Assembly (NCBI GenBank): GCA_020439945.1 | Contig: JAGRPB010000020.1 | Coordinates: 1-44,080 of the forward strand | DNA length: 44,080 bases | Direction: 5' to 3' | Source: Verrucomicrobiia bacterium | GTDB lineage: Bacteria > Verrucomicrobiota > Verrucomicrobiia > Verrucomicrobiales > DEV007 | Shown: positions 24,760-35,000 of the stretch, piece by piece | Position numbering within the stretch: position 1 is the stretch's first letter | Layout: every line of letters begins with the position of its first letter | Notes under the pieces: generated by a model | The model's input: only the letters and a program-made list of their open reading frames with translations | Database searches by the model: none | Told to the model about the DNA's origin: nothing | Translations under genes and position numbers: made by a program

Positions 24760-26334
24760 TCACCGGTTCACCACGAGCATGAGCAGCACCACGATCACCG
24801 CCGCGGCCGCCGAACCGCCGATCCACAGCCAGCGCCGGGCTCTCAGTTCCTGAATTTCACCCCGCAGCCTGAAATCCAGCGCGAGGGATGCCTCGAGGAA
24901 TTCGACCAAGGTCGCGTCGAGAAACGGCCAGCGCCGATGTCGGTCCAACAGGCGGCGGGCGTCCTCGATCAGTTTGGAGGCGTGGACCAGGCAAACCGGC
25001 GTTCTTTTCTCGCTTTGCCAACGCTGGCGCGCCGCCTCGAATTTCTCGATTCGGCTCTCGAGGACCGTCATTTCCTCCATCCAACGCACCGACCGCGACC
25101 ACTTGGCCTGTCCGGGCGGAAACGTCCAGGCGACCGTCAGTTGTTCCGGCGAATCTCCGACCAGGCTCAGGACTCGCTCCCGATTCAGTGATTCGACGAG
25201 CGCCCGCGCCGCGGCATCCTCCGGCGGGGCGATCTTTTCCAGCGGCACCCGTTCGCCGGAATCTTCGGAAACTTCATTGAGGACCGTCATCAGGTGGTCG
25301 AAGGCGGCCTCCAGATCCGACTCACCGAATTCTTCGATGGAATTCCAGGCGCGGTCGGCGGCCTCGGCGAAAACCCGTTCGACGCCACCGAACCAGTGGA
25401 CCATTTCCCGATCGATTTCTCCGGCATGGGGATCTTCCCGGGAAATCTGTCCCAGCATTTCACTGACCAGCGGAAAGGCGGCGGGCCACTCCTCCAGCAT
25501 CGCCTGAATGACATGCTTCAGAGGCGCCCCGACACGCATCACGGCCCCGGGATAGCTGGGCGACGGCGCTTCCTCAAAGAATCGGTCGAGGGCTGGCGCG
25601 GAAGGCGGCTCGATGCGCATCCATTCTCCAAATTCGGGCAAGCCGCTCCGGTTCAGGGCCCGCTTGACCGCGCCAGTCTGGTAGGATCGCAGCGCAATGA
25701 GGATGGGAAAAATCCCGGTCAGGCTCAAGTCGCGCAGGAAACGCAGGAAGGGAATCACCGCCCGATCGTCGCTTTCCGACAGCTGTCGGATGAGGCGACC
25801 GAATTGATCGATGAAGATCAGTCCCACCGCATTCGGCGCGGTGGAACGCCGGAAAGTGGCGGCGAGATACTCGGCGGCGTCTTCGGAGGTATTTTCGCGG
25901 AGCAGGAGCGAAAACTGTCGCAGGCGACCGGCCAGATCGAGACTCGAATCGTCATCGCGCGCGATCTCGCGCAAGATTCCCTCGGCGATCGCCTCGATGA
26001 GTCCGCGACCCGTTTGGCCCGGTTCCGGGACCAGATGGAGCCAGAGCAGTCGCTGGCCGAATTCCGCCGACCATTGCGGCATGACTCCGGCAAGGGCCAG
26101 CGAGGTCTTTCCCGCCCCGCTGTCTCCGTGCAGCCAAAGCACGGGGCTTTCTCCACAGACGGGCGGACGCTTCAGCCGGTCGAGCAGGTGCGCCACTTCC
26201 GCCTCGCGCCCGAAAAGTCGCCGGCGTTCCGACACCGAAAGCGGAGCAACGCCGGACCACAAGGGTCTGCGGAATGCGGCCGCCACCGCCTCGGTCGTGT
26301 CGACGGTCAGCGGCGTGTCAAGGGAGATATTCAT
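24760..26334 (-). CDS. STAND-like P-loop NTPase with C-terminal membrane anchor
   Basis: 524 residues. RRLFGREAEVAHLLDRL (39-55) is the entry motif of novel STAND NTPases; Walker A is GDSGAGKT (70-77) and Walker B LIFIDQF (172-178). A helical region follows to about residue 490. The C terminus is a single transmembrane helix (residues about 501-522, GGSAAAAVIVVLLMLVV) after a basic stretch, so the protein is predicted to be tethered with the NTPase domain in the cytosol. The WD40, TPR or caspase-like domains usually fused to such NTPases are absent. STAND proteins act as switches in stress response, regulation and anti-phage defence; the role here is not shown. It diverges from a small membrane protein at 26530. 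Confidence 0.85.
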   Translation of the reverse strand: MNISLDTPLTVDTTEAVAAAFRRPLWSGVAPLSVSERRRLFGREAEVAHLLDRLKRPPVCGESPVLWLHGDSGAGKTSLALAGVMPQWSAEFGQRLLWLHLVPEPGQTGRGLIEAIAEGILREIARDDDSSLDLAGRLRQFSLLLRENTSEDAAEYLAATFRRSTAPNAVGLIFIDQFGRLIRQLSESDDRAVIPFLRFLRDLSLTGIFPILIALRSYQTGAVKRALNRSGLPEFGEWMRIEPPSAPALDRFFEEAPSPSYPGAVMRVGAPLKHVIQAMLEEWPAAFPLVSEMLGQISREDPHAGEIDREMVHWFGGVERVFAEAADRAWNSIEEFGESDLEAAFDHLMTVLNEVSEDSGERVPLEKIAPPEDAAARALVESLNRERVLSLVGDSPEQLTVAWTFPPGQAKWSRSVRWMEEMTVLESRIEKFEAARQRWQSEKRTPVCLVHASKLIEDARRLLDRHRRWPFLDATLVEFLEASLALDFRLRGEIQELRARRWLWIGGSAAAAVIVVLLMLVVNR

Positions 26335-26529
26335 CTAGGGCGTTCACTTTCTGCGAGTTGTCGCGGAAACCGGAAGTTTTGTCGCAAGGATGATAAATGA
26401 GAATCTCAGTTCTGCCAGTCACGTTTTGCGCCAAGAAACGACTGGCGCCTTTCATCGATTCCGGAGGCCTCCTCTCCCAAGACGCTTGTCTTTCCGCCGA
26501 AGTCACAGAAGAATCAGTCTTGTCACACC

Positions 26530-26880
26530 ATGTCCAAATCCCTCACTCGACTCGCCCTCGTTTTCAGTGTCCTCGCGGTGCTTTTCTCACTGCTTCCGGG
26601 TTTTCTCGCCAAACAGAAAGAGCCGGCGGAACGACTGGGCGATTCGCTGGCCCGCGAGGGTCAGGCCATCGTCGATTCCCTGCTCGGGAAAGAAGAGCCG
26701 TCATTCGAGCTTCGTTTCGACGGACCTTTTCTCTGGCCGTCGCTCGCCGTCATCGCGGGAGCGTTGGCCGTGGTGGTCGGCCTGGTGGCGGTTTTCGCCG
26801 GCGGAACGGATCGATTCGTCGCCGGAGTGGCCGTTCTCATCGGCGCGGCCGTGCTCGTCTGGCAGGTGGCCATGCAGTGA
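26530..26880 (+). CDS. Small membrane protein divergent from the STAND-like NTPase
   Basis: 116 residues with three hydrophobic segments: one near the N terminus (LALVFSVLAVLFSLLPGFL) and two at the C-terminal half (LAVIAGALAVVVGLVAVFAGG and FVAGVAVLIGAAVLVWQVA). The loop between is polar, with charged residues (KEPAERLGDSLAREGQ). No family is recognised. It shares a 195-base divergent region with the NTPase gene; a functional link is possible but not shown. It ends 13 bases before the convergent fusion gene. Confidence 0.7.
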   Translation: MSKSLTRLALVFSVLAVLFSLLPGFLAKQKEPAERLGDSLAREGQAIVDSLLGKEEPSFELRFDGPFLWPSLAVIAGALAVVVGLVAVFAGGTDRFVAGVAVLIGAAVLVWQVAMQ

Positions 26881-26893
26881 ACGGGCGGACCGC

Positions 26894-29800
26894 TCACTCC
26901 GTCCTCGATTTCAGGAAGGCGACCAGATCGAGCAACTCCTGTGGTTGCAGCGCCTGCTCGAGCCCCTGGGGCATGAGGGACATGGGGATGGACGTGATGT
27001 TCGCCACCGTGCTTCGCGCGATGGGAATCTCCTCGCCCGCCGGATTGGTGAGGTAGATGGTCCCGGAGGTCTCCCGCTTGATGAGGCCCATCTGGACGTT
27101 GCCGTCTTTCAGCGTGATCTGGAAGCTCTCGAAATCCCGGGCGATCGATTCGCTTGGATAGAGGATCGACTCGAGCAGGTCCCGACCGGTGCGAATGCGG
27201 CCGATGGTGCTGAGATTCGGGCCCACGGAACGCCCATCCTCGCCGATCTGGTGACAGGTGATGCAGGCGCCTTTCCCGGAAAGATAAGCCGCCTTTCCGC
27301 GCTCGGGATCGCCCTCGGCAAGCCGGGGCTCGATTTCCGCCAACCGAGCCGCCTGTTGCTCTTTTCGCGCCTTCAACTCTTCGATGACCGGGGCGACTTT
27401 CTCGCTCACCTCGGGCGGGTAGCGATTGAAAAGCCGGGCCAGTTCATCCGGATTGGCGTTGCCGACGCCTTTCGAATCGGGCAGGACCGAGGCGAGAGCC
27501 ATGCCGACTTCCGGATCGCGACTGCGGTCAAAAGTTTGCAGCAGGATGGGAAGATCGAGGGGACCGGCATAGCGAACAAGCTCGGCCACTGCGAGCAATT
27601 GCGCCCGGGTCAACTTCGCGGTGCTGATCAACTGAACGGCGTCGAGCCGCTCCAGCGGAGACGCCTCGGGACCGGCGAGTTTTTTCAAAAGGTCGAAGGC
27701 CGCCTCTCCCAACGCCGCGTCCGGTTTGCCGATGGCACGAAGCGCGAGCACGCGTCGCAGGGCGGGAACACTTTCGTCGTTGGCGATCGCCTGAAGCCGT
27801 TCGTCGAAGCCCTCGGGCCTCGTCTTGGCGAGGGCTTTCAGGGCCGGCGCCGCCGGATCGGCGGACGGATCACGCAACGCCGCCAACATCGGTTCGCGCC
27901 AGCTTTCGTCAAAACCCGGAAGGTCGGCCGCGGCGATCGCTTCGAAACCGAGCTGGCGAAGTGTCGCGGATTCCGAAGCCAGCACCTGCCCCAGGAGCGT
28001 CTGCATCGGCGGGGTGGCGAGGAAGGCGGGCGCCAACTGCGCGAAGGCAGCCGCCTGTGCTTCGGAAAATTCGCCAGCATCCAGCCATTCGTGGAAGCGG
28101 TTGGCGATGGCGGCATCCCACTCCTCGTGACGAGCGGCCAACCAGAGCGCGGTTCCACGCAGCGATTCGTCCTCGGTGTCGAGATATGGAAGTAGGGTCA
28201 GAACGTCGAGCGCCCCTCCCCCGGTTTGATCGAGGGCGATCAACGCGGCGGATTTCCGGCGGGTATTTCCGGAACTCAGGCCGGCGCGAATGCCATCACT
28301 GTCGCCGATCCGGATGAGCGCATGGATGACGGCATGCTCGAGGGATCGGTCGGTCGATTCGCGCCCGACCACCCCGAGCAGCGTGCCCACCGCCGCGGGA
28401 TCGGCCATGCGTCCGAGAGCTTCAGCGGCACAACGCTGTGTGGGCGGATCTCCCGCCTGGAGGAGGCTGGCGAGTTTCTCCACGATGCGATGATTGCGCT
28501 CGATCTCGATGCGCATTTCGTCGGGTTCGTTGTTGGCGATCGTCCGCCAGTCCCGGGTCGCCGCGATCGCTTTGCAAGCTGCCTGTTGCACGGAGCCGTC
28601 CGGATCTCCCAAGGCGGCGAGAATCAAGTCGGGCGAGTCGGTGAAGCGCATCCGGGCCAACGTCCAGACAGCGTTCTGTCGCGCCATCGGGGAATGCGTT
28701 TCAGGATCGGAAAGAATGGTCTCAAGCTCCGGCAGCGCCGGATCGCCCTGGATGGCGAGTTCGGTGCGGGCGCGCTCACGGATGGCGAAGGACGGATCGT
28801 CCAGTTTCTTCGCGATCGCTTCGGCGGTGGCGTTTTCCCAATCAAAGGTCAGACCGAGGGGATCGCCCTCCGTGTTCGCTGGGCCGGCTTTGCGAATCCG
28901 GTAAATGGCGCCGGGAATCTCGGGCTTTGCCACCTGGGAAGTCGGACAGCCAATTCGAAACCAGCCCCCGGTGTCGAGCACCAGCAGGTCTCCGTTGGGA
29001 TCTTCAAGCACATCGGTGACATGCACATCGGGATCCTGAATCTTGAGAAAGGGCTCGGTTTTCACCGCCCGAAAAGTCGCTCCCGACGGCTCCAGCTGGG
29101 TGCGGGTGACGGTCTGGGTATTGAAGTGGGTGACGAGGATATTGTCCTTCCACTCCGGATTGAGATGACCGCTGCGGTAGCGGGTCATGCCCGACACGGC
29201 GACGTGGCCGAAATTGTGCACCTCGGACAGCAGCGGACCGGTGCGAAGAAACTCGGCCACCACCGTTTCCTGATCGTGCCGAGGATAGGCGCCTCCCCGC
29301 TGCCAGTGGACGATGACGTCGCCGCGCGGCCTCCCGTAGAAAAGGTTCACCACCCCGATGATCTCGCCCGTCTCGGTGAAATCGATCTCCACCGGATTGT
29401 CCATTCCCCCGCCGGCGAAAACCTGGACATCGCTGCCATCGGGGCGACATGACCAGATCCGGGCACCCTTGTTTTTGGAAACGAGTTCCCCGGTCTTCGG
29501 ATCGTAAACTTCGTGCCCCTTGCGGCCGTGACACCAGTAGATGCGGCCGTCGGGATGCAGGAAGGGTCCGTGGACATCGGCGGCGTTGCCGGTGTAGTCG
29601 AATCCGGTCACCAGTTCCTCGCGCACATCGGCCACGCCATCATCGTCGGTGTCCTCGAAGCGCCACAGACTCGGCGGCGACATCACATAGAGCGAGCCCA
29701 TCAACCAGAGCGCCCCCTGTGGAAAAGTGAGACCATCGGCAAACACCGTCGACTTGTCGAAAAGCCCGTCCCGATTGGTGTCCTCCAGGAGACGGATCGA

Positions 29801-31534
29801 GTTCGGTTTCTGCTTTTCGAGTTCTTCCTTGTTCAAATTGAGGCCCGCATTTTCCGAAACGAACAAACGACCGCGATCATCGCACCCGGCCATGATGGGA
29901 TGCTGAACCAGCGGCGGTCCCGCGGCGACTTCGGCGATCAGACCATCGGGCATCTCGAATTTCGGCGGATCAAATCCCGGATCGATCGCCGACGGCATGG
30001 CTCCCACGCCACGCTCGATGCGATCCTCTTCCCGCGCCTTCGCCTCCTCGCCCCAAACGAGCGTCTTGGATTGGGACCCGCCCCCGTTCCAGAGATCGTA
30101 TTTCGGTTCCGCATACTGATTGAAAAAGGCGTCGAGCCGTTGCCGCAAGTCGGCCAGCGCCGCCTTTGCCTCATCACTCATCCCCGCGGGATCGAGCAAC
30201 AGGTTGGCGGTCTCCTCAGGGTCCTCGTCGATCCGGTAGAATTCATCGAAGCCGTCCTCGAAACGCTCGACAAATTTCCACGCCTTGGTCCGCACGCAGC
30301 GCAGCGATTCGAATTCGTAGAAAACGACGTCTTCCCAATCGCCCTTCGCCTTCTCCCCATCGCGAAGCACGGCGGAGAAATCGCGTCCCGGCGATTTGGG
30401 CTCCTTCGGCATCTGATCGCCCAATCCCAGATATCCCAAGACGCTGGGCAGGAAATCAACATTGCTCACGAACATCTCCGGCGCTTCACCGGCCGCGATC
30501 TTGCCGGGTTGATAAAAGATCATCGGGATGCGCATCGAATACTCCCGGGCATTCACCGGCCGGGTGTGATCGCCCATTCCCCAGAGTCCCTGCTGTCCAC
30601 CGGCCCATCCCTGGTCGGCCGCGAATATCACCAGGGTATCTTCCTCGATCCCCAGCGCCTTCAGTTTCGAAAGAATGGCGCCGACCCCGTCGTCGACCGC
30701 GCTGAGTTCCTCTCCATACCGCCGGATGCTGGTCAGGTTGCCGAAATACTCGCGGTTGTTGAACTCCCACGGATGGATCACGCCACGCGGAAACGAGGCC
30801 ATCTCCTTGTCGGCATAGAAATCCGCCCACCGGTTTCCCGATGATTCCAATTGGTAACGCGAGAGCCCATAGGGACCGTTGTAGGCGAGGTAGAGAAAGA
30901 AAGGCTTCTCGCCCGATTTCGCCGCCCCGGCCTGTTGATCGATGAATTTCAGGGCGTGTTCCGTCCAGAAATCGGTCAGATAACTTTCCTCCTTGCGAAT
31001 TTTTCCGCCCTCGATGATCTGGGCTCCGTGAAAGGTCGAGGTCCCACCCGCCGGCATCGTGATCCAGTAGTCGTCGAGTCCCTCGTTCGGCACGAAATTG
31101 TTGCCGAGGTGCCACTTGCCCACCAGCCCGCAGGCATACCCGTTCGACTTGAGAATCTCCGGCAGCGATGTGAACTCATCGAGCGTGTTCCGCATTTCCC
31201 CTTCCCCCGTCTGAAGACGCCCCCCGTGAAGGAAGCAGTGCACCCCGTGTTGGGAGGGCATCAACCCGGTCAGGTAACTGGCCCGCGTCGGCGAACAGAC
31301 CGCGTTGTTGGCAAACGCATTCACGAATCGAACTCCGCCCGCCGCCATTCGATCCACGTTCGGCGTCTGGATGTCCGGATTCCCGTAGCAACCCATCGTC
31401 CAGGCACCGTGATTGTCGGTGAGGATGAAAACGACGTTGGGCAACGTTTCCGCCTTCGCCAGGCATGGCATCACCGAGGTGATTCCCACCAACAAGAGAC
31501 TGCCTGAGAGAGTCAGGAATCGCGAGAAATTCAT
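26894..31534 (-). CDS. Sulfatase-dehydrogenase-HEAT-cytochrome c fusion protein
   Basis: 1546 residues from the ATG at 31534, which begins the signal peptide (FLTLSGSLLLVGITSVMPCLAKA); the open frame further upstream is noise. Residues 28 to about 515 are a Cys-type sulfatase: metal site FILTDNHG, signature CSPTRASYLTG with Cys80, GKWHLG, and FAADQGWAGG. From about 518 to 900 there is a PVC membrane-bound-dehydrogenase domain (TIGR02604-like, beta-propeller; GLIAEVAAGPPLVQHPIMAG). About 900-1410 are HEAT-like helical repeats (DPSFAIRERARTELAIQGDP). The C terminus is a TIGR02603-like heme domain with CITCH at C1424-C1427-H1428 and ESILYPSESIARDFESF. The last three modules commonly occur together in PVC bacteria; the N-terminal sulfatase is the unusual addition. 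No frame break is visible. Confidence 0.93.
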   Translation of the reverse strand: MNFSRFLTLSGSLLLVGITSVMPCLAKAETLPNVVFILTDNHGAWTMGCYGNPDIQTPNVDRMAAGGVRFVNAFANNAVCSPTRASYLTGLMPSQHGVHCFLHGGRLQTGEGEMRNTLDEFTSLPEILKSNGYACGLVGKWHLGNNFVPNEGLDDYWITMPAGGTSTFHGAQIIEGGKIRKEESYLTDFWTEHALKFIDQQAGAAKSGEKPFFLYLAYNGPYGLSRYQLESSGNRWADFYADKEMASFPRGVIHPWEFNNREYFGNLTSIRRYGEELSAVDDGVGAILSKLKALGIEEDTLVIFAADQGWAGGQQGLWGMGDHTRPVNAREYSMRIPMIFYQPGKIAAGEAPEMFVSNVDFLPSVLGYLGLGDQMPKEPKSPGRDFSAVLRDGEKAKGDWEDVVFYEFESLRCVRTKAWKFVERFEDGFDEFYRIDEDPEETANLLLDPAGMSDEAKAALADLRQRLDAFFNQYAEPKYDLWNGGGSQSKTLVWGEEAKAREEDRIERGVGAMPSAIDPGFDPPKFEMPDGLIAEVAAGPPLVQHPIMAGCDDRGRLFVSENAGLNLNKEELEKQKPNSIRLLEDTNRDGLFDKSTVFADGLTFPQGALWLMGSLYVMSPPSLWRFEDTDDDGVADVREELVTGFDYTGNAADVHGPFLHPDGRIYWCHGRKGHEVYDPKTGELVSKNKGARIWSCRPDGSDVQVFAGGGMDNPVEIDFTETGEIIGVVNLFYGRPRGDVIVHWQRGGAYPRHDQETVVAEFLRTGPLLSEVHNFGHVAVSGMTRYRSGHLNPEWKDNILVTHFNTQTVTRTQLEPSGATFRAVKTEPFLKIQDPDVHVTDVLEDPNGDLLVLDTGGWFRIGCPTSQVAKPEIPGAIYRIRKAGPANTEGDPLGLTFDWENATAEAIAKKLDDPSFAIRERARTELAIQGDPALPELETILSDPETHSPMARQNAVWTLARMRFTDSPDLILAALGDPDGSVQQAACKAIAATRDWRTIANNEPDEMRIEIERNHRIVEKLASLLQAGDPPTQRCAAEALGRMADPAAVGTLLGVVGRESTDRSLEHAVIHALIRIGDSDGIRAGLSSGNTRRKSAALIALDQTGGGALDVLTLLPYLDTEDESLRGTALWLAARHEEWDAAIANRFHEWLDAGEFSEAQAAAFAQLAPAFLATPPMQTLLGQVLASESATLRQLGFEAIAAADLPGFDESWREPMLAALRDPSADPAAPALKALAKTRPEGFDERLQAIANDESVPALRRVLALRAIGKPDAALGEAAFDLLKKLAGPEASPLERLDAVQLISTAKLTRAQLLAVAELVRYAGPLDLPILLQTFDRSRDPEVGMALASVLPDSKGVGNANPDELARLFNRYPPEVSEKVAPVIEELKARKEQQAARLAEIEPRLAEGDPERGKAAYLSGKGACITCHQIGEDGRSVGPNLSTIGRIRTGRDLLESILYPSESIARDFESFQITLKDGNVQMGLIKRETSGTIYLTNPAGEEIPIARSTVANITSIPMSLMPQGLEQALQPQELLDLVAFLKSRTE

Positions 31535-32076
31535 GACGCGGAGATTCGCAGAATCCACCCCACACGGCAAGTCGCACGACACCGGAGTCGCGCCATCGAT
31601 AGAGCGGATCCTCCCCGAACAGAAACCGTCCGACCGACCGAAGGCGATCAAGAACAGAGATCGAAAAGAGAGCGGCCCCATCACCGGAATCTCGACCCGC
31701 CCGAGAACGCCGCTCTCTCTTTTTCTTACAGCCGGTAACCCCAGGCTTGGGAAAGTAAAATCGGGCCAGAATCTTTTTCGTCGGAGCCTCACTTTTTATT
31801 TGCGTGAGGGAGGCAAGATCGCGTAAAAACACGCCGTTCTATTTCTCGATCGCTGATACCGGCCATTCCCCTTCCTGAAACCCTCTTCGTGACCATGGCC
31901 CGGTTCACCTCCCGCAAGTGCTGGCGGAATGTTGCCGCTTAGCATTTTTGGGTATTTGGTTCCGGTCGTTTCTGACACGTCCGGACGCTCAGTCGGGTCG
32001 ATCCGTGTTGGCTTCTCAGCCAACCCTGTTCACTGGCGGAGTGAACCCTGTCAGCGTCACTTCCACCTCTGTTTTC
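31535..32076. other. Intergenic region between divergent large genes
   Basis: 542 bases without a credible gene; short ORFs here lack family features. It must hold promoters for the fusion gene (minus) and the LEPR-XLL gene (plus). CCTCAC (31787-31792) and GTGAGG (31804-31809) form a 6-bp hairpin around an AT-rich loop. The right end carries the structured element at 31978-32058. Confidence 0.6.
31978..32058 (+). repeat. Multi-hairpin element upstream of the LEPR-XLL gene
   Basis: Four nested or neighbouring inverted repeats: palindrome CGTCCGGACG (31978-31987); GACGCT (31984-31989) with AGCGTC (32053-32058) as an outer stem; GTTGGC (32007-32012) with GCCAAC (32019-32024); GTTCACT (32028-32034) with AGTGAAC (32040-32046). 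The result is a cloverleaf-like fold ending 18 bases before the start codon. CCCTGTT and CCCTGTCAG are shared with the dispersed repeat family. It could be a 5'-UTR structure or a repeat copy. Confidence 0.55.
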
Positions 32077-35000
32077 ATGAAAAAACTCTTCCGTCGCCTG
32101 AACCAGGTCGTCTCCTCTCTTCCGCGTCTTTCGGCCGACCCATCCACCACCTCCCAGCGCTCTCTCGAGATCGACGCTCTGGAGCCTCGCGTGCTCTTTT
32201 CCGGCGCACCGGTGGAGGTCGCCGATTCGGATGCCGACTCCGATACGACCGCCGAAACGGCCTCGGCAACCCCAGAGACTTCCTCGGGCCAGACTGCTTC
32301 GGATACGGCAACCACCACGCTGACAAACGAGGCTCTGGAAATCATCGCCAACTCGGCGGCGGAGCGTTGGCGGGCCACGGGATTGTCTGCTGAACAGAGC
32401 GCGGCTCTCGACAGCATCACCTACGAGATCACCAACTTGAATGGTATCCAACTGGGCCAGACGAGCGGAATGACGATCGTCCTGGATGACGACGCCGCAG
32501 GTGTGAACTGGTTCATCGATGCCACTCCGGATGCCGACGAGGAATTCGGCGAAAACGGCCAGGCCATTTCCGGCGATGCCGCCAACCGCGTGGATCTCCT
32601 GTCCATCGTCCTGCACGAGCAGGGTCACATCCTTGGGTTGCCCGATACCTACCTCTATGGTTCCTCGAGTTCCCCGGACCTCATGTACGGAATCTTCGAA
32701 GCGGGCGAGCGTCGACTGCCTGCCACCGGTCAAGCTTCAGGGTTCGTCGCCGGTTCGCTGGAGGGAATCAACCTGGCCGTGATTTCCTACAGCACCGGGG
32801 GTGCCGTGACCGTGAGCGGAACGACGGTGGGGGGAACGCCCTACGTCCAGGGACCGTTCAGTTTCATTTCCAACACGGCTGCCACCCCCTTGGCCGACGG
32901 CTCTTTCAATGCACTGGCCACCACCACGAGCGGCACCGGAACCGGGATGCTCCTCGACGTTGCGATTTCCGGCGGCACCGCCACCGTCACGCTCGATTCC
33001 CTGGGTCGCAACTACGTCAGCGGGGACACCATCACCATCAACGGCGCGTTGATCGGAGGAGTCAGTGGTGCGAACGACCTCGTCCTCACCATCAACGTGG
33101 TGCCGGACGCCCTCGTTTTCGGCGGCGCCGCCGGAAACAGCCCCATTACGTTTGATGACGCCGGAGACGACAATGTTGTCATCGCCGGTATCGAGTTCAC
33201 CACGGATGACAACGACCCCAGCGGTCCGGACAAGATCGTCATCGAGGGTGGCGGACAGATCTCGATGCTGGAAGACGGAAACAACAACCACAACGAGTTC
33301 CTCGCCGCTTCCTACGTCCAGCTCGGCACCCTGCCCTCCGGCCAGACCATCTACATCATCAACGAGGACGACAACGACATCCTCTACTTCCGCGGGACCG
33401 TCGATGTTCAGGGGAATGACGTGATCATTTCGGGCGGCAACGCCAGCGCCGTTTTCAAAAGGCTTAGCTCAGGCGGCAACTTCGTCAACGGCGCCAGTGA
33501 CGAAGACATCCGCTTCGAGCTGACCAGCAGCATCATCGGCAGCGGCACCATCACCGTTCAGGACGACGCCTATGTCCGTCTTTACGCGGCCAATCCGAAC
33601 TTCTCCGGGAACTGGATCATCGATGCCACGCTCGGGAATCCCCACATCGAGCTGATGACCAACACCAGCTCCGGTCACCTCGGAACCGGATCGGTGACCC
33701 TGCAGGGAAGCGCGGCGGAACTGCGCCTCGGCAACAACACCGTCCTGGTCAATGACGTCTTCGTCGCCGATCTGGGGAACGAAAAATACATCCTCGTGGT
33801 CCAGGGAACCAGCGCCACCATCGACTCCGCTGTGACCATCAACGTGGACGAAGGTTCCGTGGATGACTTCACGGGACGCTTGCGCTTCGCCGTCGGCGAC
33901 GATGTGGCCACCAATTACCTCAATTCGACTCTCACCGTTGATGGTCTCATCACCGGCAACGGGATCTTCAAACAGCAGAATGGTTTGCTCGTTCTCACCA
34001 ACGCCAACAACAGCTATTCTGGAGTCGTCAACGTCAACACCTCCGGCAGCATTCCGACCGGCGACGAGCGGGACGCCGGTCTGATCATCGACGGCGGTGT
34101 CGTTCGCGTCACCAGCGACGGCGCTCTCGGCGCCGTCGGTTCCGGCGTGGTCCTCTATGGCGATACCAGCGCCACGAACGACTTCGAGGCCGCTCTCGAA
34201 TTGGCCGATGGAGTGGTCATTTCCAATCATCCCCTGTTCGTGGAAGATCCTTCCCAGCCGGGCGACACCAGCGCTCTTCGCCTGCAATTGGGTGCGACTT
34301 CCGCGGAATTCCGCAGCGAGATCTACATCGAGAACGACAATCCTGGCGGTTTCGATCTCTTCGCCGGCGCGGGTGGCACACTCACGGTTTCCGGTGTCAT
34401 TTCCGATTTCGACGGAGAAAGCGCGGAAGGCACGGGTGGAGCCGGCATCGAGAAAATGGGCTTCGGCACAGTGGTCCTGACGGCCGTCAATACCTTCTCC
34501 GGACCCGTCACGGTTACGGAGGGAGCCCTGGCGCTCAACGGCGGATCCCTGGCCACGGTCAGCGACGTTACAGTGGCGAGCGGAACTGCCTTCGGAGGCA
34601 ACGGATCGATTGCAGGAAACGTCGTGTATTCCGCAGGCTCAACTCTCAAGGCAGACCTGCTCGCGGCCAGCGGAACATCGCTGTCGGTGGGCGGCACCAC
34701 CACGCTCGGCGGAGCCATGATCGAACTGAATGTGCCTTTCTCCACTTTCAGCGCGGCGGCTCCCGGACAGGAATTCATCGTCGCCCAGAACGTGACCGGA
34801 ACGCTGGCCAGCGGCACGGACAACATCACCCAGGGCGGTCTCGTTTTCTCCGTGGACTACACCGGCGGCGACGGAAACGACTTGGTGCTCACGGTGCTGA
34901 GCATCGTGGATGTGGAAACGGAAGTCCAGATCGACGGCTCGGGCAATCTGGTCATCTCCGACATCAACGGCGGTACTTCCGACGACACTTTGTCGGTATC

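Noticed and set aside
31796..32023. 75-codon minus-strand ORF between the divergent large genes
   Set aside because: No family features, no ribosome binding site, and it overlaps the structured element before the LEPR-XLL gene.
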